In this document: positions 1 through 11,600 of the stretch, piece by piece
Layout of the letters: every line of letters begins with the position of its first letter
Numbering within the stretch: the stretch's first letter is position 1
NCBI RefSeq assembly: GCF_000003815.2
Contig: NC_049979.1
Coordinates: 13,984,850 to 14,048,849, forward strand
Source: Branchiostoma floridae
Taxonomy: Eukaryota > Chordata > Leptocardii > Amphioxiformes > Branchiostomatidae
Direction of reading: 5' to 3'
DNA: 64,000 bases
Notes under the pieces: generated by a model
The model's input: the letters and a program-made list of their open reading frames with translations, nothing else
Database searches by the model: none
What the model was told of the DNA's origin: nothing
Made by a program: the position numbers and the translations under genes

Positions 1-231
1 GATGATGAAACACCCACCACAGTTGGTGTTGTCATTGATAGAGGGGCTGAAAGAGGTTGGTAGAAACAGTTTGGAACCTTTCAAAATAGCATGATAAAGT
101 GTGAGCTAATCATATTCAGTAACGCTGTCACACAAGTAAAATATAATATTTTAATGACAACTTACCAGTCAAGTTGAAATTCTTGTCACTTTGAATACTC
201 AACTAGAGACATAAAAATACTTCTATCCTAC

Positions 232-2611
232 CTGCTTCAGCCGTCCTGCCTGTGACCCAGGGGCTGGTGTCAGTGTTCTGCTGCAGAGCTTGGTTCTGGG
301 CACGCACTTGGAACTCGTACTCTGTGTAGGGAGACAGACCCTCCTGGAAATGGAAGGATTGTGTTACAGCAACTTATAACAATCTTGTACTCTTCAGGAG
401 TTCCAACTGTCTGTATCTTGTAATGTTTTGTCTATTCTATGTTATGCATCATTTGCCTATACAGAAAAAAGCTGAATTTGTGTTGTGTGAACAAGAAAGG
501 GAAGAGCCAATATACAGTCCTGCACGCTGATAACATAGCCACGAATCTATGCAAGTTACCTCTTTCATACACATGTTTAAGCATATAAGTTTCATAAGTA
601 AAAAAATTGTACACCAACCTTTGTGTAGTTTGTCTCTGGAGGAGGAAGGGCATTCTCATTTGGAGTTTGGACTGGTCGGGGGTTGTAAAAACCCACAGAC
701 TCAAAGATGAGGTTGGCTGGAGGGATATGAACTCCTTGGGCATTGGGCTTTCCTCGCATCCATAGCTCATTCCTGATGATGATGCCTGAAGTGAAGGATA
801 AGACTGATCTTAATCTTGTGCTGGCATGTTTTGTACACTAGATGAGTGTCTTACCTAGTCTTACCTATTATGACATCTGTGTTGACACAGATAGCCAAAT
901 CTTAAAGTGCAGAGCAGAACATGGAAGCAATCATGAATTTCATGCAAAATCTAATAAAAAAGATATATTCCAACAGGTCTCACCATTGGGTTGATCTGGG
1001 TAGTCCCAGTCTATGTACAGTACAGTGGGGGACAGGGCAGTGATGATGGGTGGGGCCTGACCCTGAGGTGCTGCCTGGAATGTGGTGAACACCACAGGGT
1101 CGCTGATCCCACACCCTCCACTAGTGCAGGCCTCCAGGCTGAAGGTGTAGTTGGTGAAGGGGATGAGGTCTGAAATAAGCTGCTCTGTTGCCAGGCCAGT
1201 GTAGTGGGAGATGGGAGTAGGGCGGCTTGGGGTCACCGAAGTCAGCACATAGTTGTTGATAGGACCATTGGCATTGGATGGTGGTTGCCAACGGAAGAAT
1301 GCACTCGTTGCCTGTCAAGTGTATAGTATTACATTTAGCCATAAAAACAAAATATCATACTAAAAGAGATTTCAATACAGTTATGCATATAAAAATGACC
1401 TTTCTCCCTTGCTATGTAACCTGAAGCAGTATTCCTAACATTTTCTCTTGATACAGACAAACATTTAGCTAACAATTGTTATCACAGTCTCCTTACAACT
1501 TTTTCCATAATGATGATAATCAGATTCTCTGTGTAGAAGATTAAATATATATATGATCCCAAAAATTTCATTCTAAACAGGTGATGTCCTTGGTGCTGAA
1601 AATCCTATACTTCTACTTGCAAGTCTAAATATATTTAATAACCAACTGACTCACTGAGACAACTTGAACAAATACATTGAACTAGTTCCTAGATGTCTTT
1701 ATGAAACTAGTGGGGTTAGCTTTTTGAAAAATAAAAAATAAAAAACTGCAGGGATAAGATATGAAACTTAATTTCCATACTTAAACCTTAAAGTTTTGAA
1801 ACAGACAGTTTCAGGACACTGTAACGTCAGGATGTTCAGACTTAAGAGATGCCTCTCACCTGTACTTGGCTGACCTCCAGAGCAGCATCACCTGAGGGGA
1901 CCCCTGCGAGTGTCTGTAGTGCGATGGTTGGGCTGTCTGCCTCGCCATCGGAGTTCTCCGCTCTAACGTAGTATGTGTACTGGGTGAACGGGGACAGTGC
2001 TGTGTCCTCAAACTCCTGGGTGTCTGCAGGCAGATCAATATGCATAATTTAGTCAAGTACAATACAGAGACCAATATACACTTTGTGTAGCTGGGTACGT
2101 TTATAGATCTGCTTTAAATTTTGTAAAAATAGAATCTCTATTTTGTAATGATTAAGTCTCCTTGAAAAGCATGACAAATAGACATAGAGAGAATTTAAGA
2201 AAACACATTCTAAAGTGTGGATGAATGTAAAAACCACACATAGAAATAGTTGATATTGGGAACTCCCATTTCTTATATGTTTCTAGAGCTCTTTTTAGAA
2301 ATCTAAGCAATTTCAGTGTCAAGACTCATATCCTTCTTTGCACACCAGATCTCTCAAATCTCCATAGGCAATGGCAAATTTGTTCAATAACGTCTACAAT
2401 AGTTATGATATACACAGTGTATCCGCTTGGAATTAGTATTGCTAAAACTTACCAAATGGCAGAGTGTCATTGACAGAGTAGATCTGCTGGTTGTCCCTGA
2501 ACAGAAAGTACTGAAGATAGTTCCCATTAGGGAAGTCTGGTGGGTCCCATCTCAGGGTGATGACTGTGGATGAAGAGGGAGTTCCAACTGGCTGTGGCAT
2601 CTGTGATGGGG
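232..2611 (-). CDS. USH2A: Usherin exons 16-20: first fibronectin type III domains
   Basis: Exons 2453-2611, 1860-2023, 984-1311, 619-785 and 232-343 encode successive fibronectin III modules. Landmarks are TLRWDPPDFPNG, LSPFTQYTYYVRAENSDG, LIPFTNYTFSLEACTSGGC, DWDYPDQPNGIIIRNELWM and LSPYTEYEFQVRAQN. The strings PFTNYTFSLEACTSGGC and NGIIIR.ELWMR correspond closely to vertebrate usherin at the same place. The final visible exon ends in phase 1 at 232 (GCAG|GTAGG), so the reading continues outside the window. Positions 1-231 are intron. Confidence 0.9.
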
Positions 2612-5600
2612 CTGCAATGGACATGGAAACACATTGTTAATTACCTGCCTACAATGGGTCATCATATGGTAAAAAGGTAAGACAAGCTGCAGCTGAGCTT
2701 CAAAGGACCATACTATTGGCTGTAGTGCTAGTGTAGGTTGCATCAGTTTTGATTGACAAAGATTGAGTAACTTCTGCTCCAGTTTTCATACTGAGAGAGA
2801 TGCTAGCATTAAAACCTTTCAGTACATCTCATTTTCATAGCATTTAAAGCAAAATATCTATTGCCTGCAGTTAGAACAATTGATACATGAGTCATTGGTA
2901 CAAGACAACCAGCTTCAAATATTACATTAGTTAGTGGTTCATTACAATGACAACTTCCTCCCTCTACAAGTGTATATGAAAAGATGCACAATTTGTGCCC
3001 TTCCACAACAAATACAAAAATGTGTACAGTAGTAGTCTTTTTCAATCAAGGGCATCTAACATTTGTCTCATTTAATATGATGACAGATCTGCTACCTTTG
3101 CTGCAGCCAAAGGGGTTGCTCTCCTGCAGGTTACTGGACCCAGCCACACAGGTGTCACATTTGTCGCCCTCCACAAAGTCCTTACAGTCACACTGCCCAG
3201 TGTTGGGGTTACAGGAGGTGTTGGTACTCCCCGCTGGGTCACAACCACATGGGGAGCAACTGTGGAGGAAAAGGTGACTATGAGATCCAACTATCAAATT
3301 TTCAGAAAAGCCACATTAATCAATAACATGCAATACACATTGTATGACAAATATGCCTTTATTCACTGCAAATGAACAGTTATGTTTAAGGTCATCTGAA
3401 CATTTTGTTATAATTCTATTGAACAATGTGTAAAACATTTCAACCTGTCAAAATTGCAGTATTGCAACCAAAGAAAATATGCTGTGATAGTTTCTATTTG
3501 TAAAAAAAACTGTTAATAAACAAGGAAAGATAAAGTTCTGTAGATTATCAACAACATTAAATCAACTGCCCACCTGCCAGAGCCAGGGTCAAAGTTGAAG
3601 TATTCAGGCAGGCACTCATCACAAGCCCGGCCCCCCACCCCAGAGTTGAGCTTGCACTGACACTGCCCAGTGGCTGCATCACAGACTGTCCCCGCCTGGG
3701 TTCCTGCAGCATTGCAGTTACACTCCAGGCAACCGTCTCCACTGTTGGGTGTCACGTAATAACCTAAACAAAAACATAGAAAATTATGATGGTAACTGTG
3801 AAAGCACTTGCCTCTTGGAATACAAGACAACATCTATTCTTTCAAATTTCTGTCAAATTGCTATGTTATCTCTAGACCCAAATACAGCCAATATCAAACC
3901 CTTCTTCCAACAGTAAGATGTTACGTACAATTCTGGAAGATGAAAACAGTACACAAATATCTAAACTGCCTGTTCTATCAAATTTAGTGTAAGTGACAAA
4001 TATTGTATTATGTTCTTTACTTAAAGCCTTGGTACACTTTGAAAAAAAAAAAAACTTCCACATATCCGAATGAAAGCTCATCTGTGTTGGTAAATTCCAT
4101 AGTGAAAAGTTTAAATTTTGTTCCAACACAAGGGAAGAAACTCACCATAAATTTTCAACCGACCACTCCGACCTTCATCAGATGAATGATTCGCTGCACT
4201 AATCCGGAAGTCGTCGGATGACGTCAGGTAGCAGCGAATCATAAATGGCAGGAAGGCGAAACCTGCCACCGTCACAGTTCAATGAGGGTTGATGTGCCCT
4301 GATGTAGATAGCCTCCTTGACGCCCCTCACGAACCAGTCCTGTTCGGAGTCCAAGATGCGAACTTGGTCCAGAGACACGGAGTGGCCCGGAGATTCGACG
4401 TGTATATGCTGAGACACTTCTGAAGATGTTGAACTGCGACGTTTATGTTCCATGAAACGGGTTCTTAATGATCGTGCCGTTTCCCCGATGTACGACTCGG
4501 TGCACGGACCTCTGAGGTTCTGTCCCGTACAACGAATGTGGTAAACCACGCCGCACTTGTGTTCTTTGGGCGTCTTATCCTTAGGCGCCACCAAAAGCTG
4601 CCTAAGTGTCCTAGTCGGCCTAAAGCAGGTCTTAATGCCGTGTGAGTTGAAGGTTCTACGTAAGGCTTCAGACAAATTTTGAATATATGGCAACACTACT
4701 AGTCCCTTGTTCACGGTAGTGGGGCGGTTTTGATTGCCAGTCCTAGTGGTTTTAGGTGCTGTCGCTCTGGACACTGCCCACTCGGGGTAACCACACTTAC
4801 GTAAAGCTTGAGTAATGTGTTCTTTCTCTCTTTTTCTATCTTCCGGGTTGGTGATGATAGAATCAGCCCTATGGAACAAGGTACTGATGACACCCAATTT
4901 GTGTTCTAATGGGTGACTAGAGTGGAAATTTAAATACTGGTCCGTATGTGTGGGTTTTCTATAAATTGTTATGTCCAACGAGCCGTCCTCTTTTACCACA
5001 GTTAGTGTATCCAAGAAAGGTAAGGTTCCGTCTTGTTCTTCTTCAGTGGTGAACAATTTATAGAAAACCCACACATACGTACGGGACAGAACCTCAGAGG
5101 TCCGTGCACCGAGTCGTACATCGGGGAAACGGCACGATCATTAAGAACCCGTTTCATGGAACATAAACGTCGCAGTTCAACATCTTCATAAGTGTCTCAG
5201 CATATACACGTCGAATTTCCGGGCCACTCCGTGTCTCTGGACCAAGTTCGCATCTTGGACTCCGAACAGGACTGGTTCGTGAGGGGCGTCAAGGAGGCTA
5301 TCTACATCAGGGCACATCAACCCTCATTGAACCGTGACGGTGGCAGGTTTCGCCTTCCTGCCATTTATGATTCGCTGCTACCTGACGTCATCCGACGACT
5401 TCCGGATTAGTGCAGCGAATCATTCATCTGATGAAGGTCGGAGTGTTCGGCCGAAAATTTATGGTGAGTTTCTTCCCTTGTGTTGGAACAAAGTTTAAAC
5501 TTTTCACTACAACTTCCACATATACAAAATTTCACATGGGATTGTCTTGCTATCCTTGCCACTGCCTGCACAGGGGGAATGACACACATGATCAATTGCT

Positions 5601-8600
5601 ATAATATGTGCAAAATTTCTTACCTGCTGAACAGGTGTCACACCTGCGGCCCTCCCTGTTAGCTAGACAGGTGCACTGCCCAGTGGCCTGGTTACAAGCT
5701 GTACCTGCCACAGTTCCTGTAGGGTCACAGCTGCAGGGCTGGCAGCCATCAGGGTTAGCCTGGTCCAGTCCCCAGTAGTTCTCCTGACACTGGTTACAGT
5801 TGTCTCCGCTCACAAATGTCTTACAAGGACAGACTCCGTTAGTCTTGTTACAGACACTCGTGCTGCCAACTGTGCCAGCGGTTGTACAGGTGCATGGAAC
5901 ACATCCCAGGGCGGGACTGGCACCCAGGCTATAGAACCCATCCCTGCACTCATCACACGTGTGGCCCTGGACATAAGCCTTACACACACACTGCCCGGAC
6001 GTCTTGTTACAGAAGGTCCCAGTTTCTGTACCATCAGCATGACAAACACATGCTTTACACCCTGTGCTGTCCAGCCCATAGAAGTCATCCACACAGGTGT
6101 CACAAAGGAGACCTTCCACATTAGTCTTACACTGGCACTGCCCTGTGTCAGGGTTACAGAACTGGCTGGTGGAGCCGTAGGTGTTGCACTGGCAGGGCTC
6201 ACACCCAGCAGCATTACTGGCAGTCAACAACTTGTAGCCATAGTCACAGCGGTCGCACTTAAGATCTGTAAGGGACAAAAACAGCTGTAAGTTTTCTTTG
6301 CGGTAAATAAACTTTTCTTGGGCAATTCCAAAACAATTGGATAAAGTGCACATAAACAAGGTTTAAGGACAGTCCAGCAAAGAGCCATACGTTTCACCTG
6401 CTCACAAGATGAATACATATGTACAACTGGACTTATGACCATGCAACAGAGAGGGCATACATAAGCCAATATATTGTGCGCAATTCAAATCTTGTCACAG
6501 TGCTAACTGTTCACAAATGTGCTGCTACAAGAATCTTTTTACGTCAAACAACGTACTCAAGCATTAGGAACCTTCCCATACCCAAGCTATCAGGCAAATC
6601 AGATATAGAAATGAAAACTTACTGATGACATTGGCCTTGCAGTTGCACTGTCCATCATCATCACAGGTGCTGTCCCCTCCCGCCGTGCCAGCAAGGTTAC
6701 AGCTGCAGTTCTCACAGCCATCAGGGTTGGTCTGGGTCAAGTTGAAGTAACCTGCACGGCACCGGTCACACTGTCGACCATCTACCTGGGCCTTACAGGC
6801 ACACTGGCCTCCAATCTGCACAGAACATCACAGGATGAAAAGTTAGCATGCATTTTTTAAGTCTCGTGCAGCACAATTGTTTATTTAAGTAGCAACTTCG
6901 AAAATTTGGAAGGAAGCTACTAAGTGAACTATAGGTACTGCATTTTGCTACAGTCAAGAATCATCGCAATTACTTCTGGATGAATTCATAAAACTTATCA
7001 AATTATTCTTAGAGTATGTCCTACTCAAAATAGATACAGTAAGACTCAATCAAAAACGTTTCAATGATGTCATTCACAAAGAAAAATAAACCAAGAAAAC
7101 TAAGAGAATACAACTCCCTTGACAAATTGTACTAAAACAAATTTCCTACCTTGTCACAAACAAGGGAGCCATTCACACCAGTAACATTACAGTCACATGG
7201 TGTGCACACATCCACAGCATCCAGGGGCTTGCCTATCTCCCTGTAGAACTCATCAGCACACGTGTCACACTGTCTCCCAATGGTGTTATGTTGACAGTCA
7301 TCACATACACCACCTCCACCCTGGGGAAATCAACATATCATCATATGATTGTAATGAATGAAAGTAAGGTCTGAACCACTAGCTCAACTTAAACCAAAGA
7401 ATTTTAAAGTTCTCTTTATCTCTATTAGTAAACTCCATTATGTGAATAAGTAAAATCATTTTCAATTGCATGTCTTAAATATCAGAGATTTACTTCCCCC
7501 CTTAAAGTACCAAACATATTCTGTCAAGAAATTTTTCTTCAATTTGCTGTTTTGAACAGGTCCATTCTCATAATATACATACAAAGAAAATACAACTTAT
7601 TCTATTATAGCCAAAAAATGATGATATTGTAGTTTCAAATAGCTCAGTTACCGATAAGTGGTTATTTGGGGAGGGGTCCACCGAGGCATCGTAGTGGCAG
7701 CTGTCTGCATGGCCATAACACTCGCAGGGACGGCAGTTATACGCGTTCAGGTTATCACCGTGTCGGAAGGGCTTGTTGTTATACAGTGGCTGGCACTCCT
7801 CACACTGTGAAGATGAAAAATGATCAAAACATCATACAATATAGTCACAGAGCAGTCACTGTGATACCAGAATATGTAATACAAAGAAATAACATGTACA
7901 TCATGTACAAAGCTTTAAAATTCATAACCAATTGCAATTGAGCAGCATAACCCTCCTGTCAGCGATACCCAAGCTGAGTGGGAAATTTTGGTGCAATAGC
8001 AGCTTCATCAAAATTTACCAGCCAAATGTCCCACTTGACAGAATCCTAAACACATCTCACAATATGAAAACAAATGTTCTTACATTGTTTCCTTGTGTGA
8101 AGCTGGTTTCCAGACAGCGGCACACATATGGGTCCTGCTCCATATCACATGATGTAGCATGTCCATAGCAGATACACCTGAAAGGAAATCAAATGATGAG
8201 ATTTCATGGCCACTTAGTTGAAGATGACTTCAAGACGATAACAACTTCTATGGTTAAAAGAATGTGACTTTCAGTCACAGTTGACATGATGATACAAAAT
8301 CAGGGTTACACTACATTAAAACTGTGATAAAGTTTTCCAACCAAAACTATGAAATAAAACAACCATTGATAGATCATTGTCATACCTTCCAGAAACTGTG
8401 ATTCCAGACAGCCCATAGAACTTGGCCCGAGCATTGACCCCAGGTTCACCTGTGTAGTACTGGTCCTGCATGATAACTCGTACCTGGGAAAGGGTAGAAG
8501 TCCTCAGTTTAGTTTCTTCATGAGCTGTCTGTGGTGCATATATTAACTAGCCTGGTATCCAGATAGATTGTAGCTCCCAGGTCTTTTCAGTACTCTCCAG

Positions 8601-11600
8601 AGAACAGAAGAGACTCAGTAGCCATAATATGTGTGGATACTAGGCTATATATCAATGGCTTTTCTAGATACCATGACTTCTTTCATTTCCATCTGCAAAA
8701 CGTTGGCTCTTTGAAACCAAACTGCTCCTGGAAAAGTACAAAGTACACANNNNNNNNNNNNNNNNNNNNNNNNNNNNNNNNNNNNNNNNNNNNNNNNNNN
8801 NNNNNNNNNNNNNNNNNNNNNNNNNNNNNNNNNNNNNNNNNNNNNNNNNCAGCTGACAGCAAGGAGAAGGTGACGTTTGCATCAGTGTTGGCTGGATTAC
8901 TGAAGATACAACACAGGTATGTAGTTAGTATATTTTGTGGAAAGCAATACAAGCATGCTCTCAACCAACGCAATCACTACATATAACTTCCAAAACTATT
9001 ACCACCATAATCAACAACATGTGAAAATTATCATGTTACCTTGGAAACTGTAGACAATTGACTGATTCTGGATTGCCCAACTCCCCATTGTTGTCCAGTC
9101 CAAACTGTGCGCAGTCTTCAGCATAGAACTGCCAGTCCTCCCATGGTGATGCTTCCGTCTTTTTCTTCCGGATGGTCACATACTTGGGTTGTGGGTTGTA
9201 GAAGTTTACAATGACGTAATAAACCTGAAAAACAGCAAACCCCTTGTTATTTCCCTGATTACAGTGGGGAGTACTGCAGAATAAAAGGTTGATAAAACAA
9301 TGTTTTACTACCCTCACCCAATATGTGAACACTGTCACAGTGGCAATGCGGACAAAATATCTGTTTATACTCACCTCATACTGTCCATTGGAAAGATCAA
9401 TGTCAATGGTGACAGTGTCTCCTGGAATGCTGGAGAAGAAATCTGAAATCCACCTAGAACTGAGATCATCATCGTTGATGTAAGCCAGAGGGTGGGCATC
9501 AGCATCCAGCCTCAGCTCGATGTCTGCTGTCGTGTCGGGGTCGCCGTTCCGGATACAGTAGCGCTCCAGCAGGGGGTTGATGCGTGGGTGGGACGGTGGG
9601 CACCGGCAAGATGAGTCGGCGTGCAGCTCTGGGAAGGTGCCGGTGTAAACCTCTTGGACTTCCCTGTCATATCACAGGAGAGGATTTACAAAATTCATTC
9701 TCTTCTTCTGGATTTCTAATGGTTTGACTAACAACAATGATCAAAAAGAAACTGAGACAGTGTTCTACCTGTAGCCTCTGTGGGTCTATCTGCATAGGCT
9801 AAGGGATTTCCTTCCATCAGCAGATAAAATGTATTTCATACACTAGATATCTCTGTTGTCATCGATTCCTGTTTTATTCTCAATGCTTACAAGTAGCTAG
9901 TTCACTGACAACTGTTACGAACAGCAAGCAGATTATTATAATTGGACTTAGCAGAGCACTTTGGACTAATGCTTTTGACTGTTTACAGCTTAAAAGTACA
10001 CATCTTATATTCATAGAAAAATCTCTGTTACACAGTGGATCATAATAACCCCCAGCAGGGGTCTTCACGCCTCATTGAAAATGAAAAAAATTTTGAGATT
10101 TTGTGGTAAATCTCAAGATTTTTTTTAGATTTTAGATTTTTTGAAATAATCTTGAGATTTTCAAGAACAATCTTGAGATTCTTAACAACAATCTTAAGAT
10201 CTTTCCAAATATCTCAAGATTCTTTAAAATCATGACAAGATTTTTTTTCCATACTTAAGACATGGGACTTTTTCAAAGCATCTTTGAAAATATCTTGAGA
10301 TTTTTGTGAAGCATCTTAAGATTTTTCTAAAAGTCTCAAGATTGAGTCAAAACATCTCAAGGTCAGGTCAAAACATCTCAAAATTTGACACAAAATCTCA
10401 AGACCTTTGGTATAAATCTCAAGATGTTAAGCTGGAAAAGGCATTAGTCTAAAGTGCTCTGCTCAGTCCAATAATAATCACTGTTGGTTGGTTGATTGAT
10501 TTCTCCTGTGTACTCTTTGTTTGTAGTTTGTCCTGTGTCATGAATCTTTTCAAGTTATGGCCACACTTTACCTATTGGTAAGTGCTACATTGTAGAACCA
10601 CAGCTCCTGTAGTCGCCCCACAAACTGCTGTGTGCCTGCAACAAACAAAGCAAGATTTACTTTTGTGTTTTATCATAGACATTACTTAAGAATATCACAA
10701 CCAGTCTAGTCATGAAAACAAACCATTTGGTGACATAAGTGTAATGTACTTCAAATACTTGTAAGCTAAGCTACATCAGATTCAGTGTTCTGCTCACCAT
10801 CCAGTGTGAGTCCTATCCTAGAGGAGGTACCAGCAGATGCATCTGTGATCTGACCCCGTAGATCCAGGGTAGCGTACGGCGTGCCGTCACTCTCTGTTCC
10901 ATCGATGAAGATGCTCAGGCGAGTATCATACACCTGGAACAATTGTCATACAAAATCAGCAGAGCTAAATTCTTTACAATTACTCGCCAAAGTCTCTCAC
11001 AATAACAACTATTCTCAACAAATTTGCAAATTAAAGTAATTTACAATCATAGTAATATTTTTTTTATGGTCATGAAAAATGTTGGTGTGACACGTAAACC
11101 ATTTGGAGAGAATGCCTGTTTATTGGCATGCTTTAGTACAGCCCACCAGTCATCTGTGCATGATAAACTTTTACATCCCAGTAGTTAAAAACCAAGGGGC
11201 ACTACTTGCCTCCAGGGGTTTACACACAACTTGATTGCACGCCATTCTGCCCATAAGTCAACTTCACATGTCAACCAGTGTTGACAGGTTTTAGGGCGGG
11301 TCAATTGCCTGTGCTATATTTGTCCTTGAATGCACCCTGACAGGCTGCTACCTGGGCTTTCTACCATGTTCATTTAACCTTATCTGCAAAGCAATTTATT
11401 ACATTCAATGCTATCACTAACAGTTTTTTAGGTCTTCTTGTCAAATGAATTTTCTTTTCGTATATATTTTCAAAATGGAAGAAAAAAAGGAAACAAACTC
11501 AACCTTAACTAGACGTGATTTGATTCAGTCTACTTAAGTCTCCTTCACAAAAAATAAAAGGACTATCACATTGTATGAATTTAATCATAACTCTAGGCAG

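Larger units (their letters stand above)
4066..5510 (-). mobile_element. Penelope-like retroelement, 5'-truncated and with an inverted second 3' end
   Basis: An insertion in a usherin intron flanked by a 13-bp direct repeat AACTTCCACATAT (4053-4065 and 5511-5523), taken as its target duplication. The minus strand carries a 5'-truncated open reading frame (4199-5074) for the end of the reverse transcriptase and a GIY-YIG endonuclease. The right side, about 5080-5508, is an inverted copy of the element's own 3' part (4101 to about 4529), about 430 bp per arm with scattered mismatches. At the junction (about 5050-5080) a 27-bp piece coding for IYRKPTHT is fused directly to the endonuclease region, so the inverted copy has an internal deletion. 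From family knowledge, Penelope-like elements often insert with partial, inverted or tandem copies. The arms differ by only a few bases, which suggests recent insertion. Confidence 0.88.

Noticed and set aside
5810-6290. Open frames on both strands inside 5624-6265
   Set aside because: They overlap the laminin-EGF exon in other frames; the cysteine pattern exists only in the usherin frame.
8633-8986. Open frames running through the N gap
   Set aside because: They are open only because N codons cannot be stops. Only the minus frame ending at 8899 is supported, by similarity to the usherin laminin N-terminal domain.
10080-10435. CRISPR-like array of short repeats
   Set aside because: Units are degenerate palindromes at about 20-bp spacing without unique spacers, inside a transposon in an animal intron.
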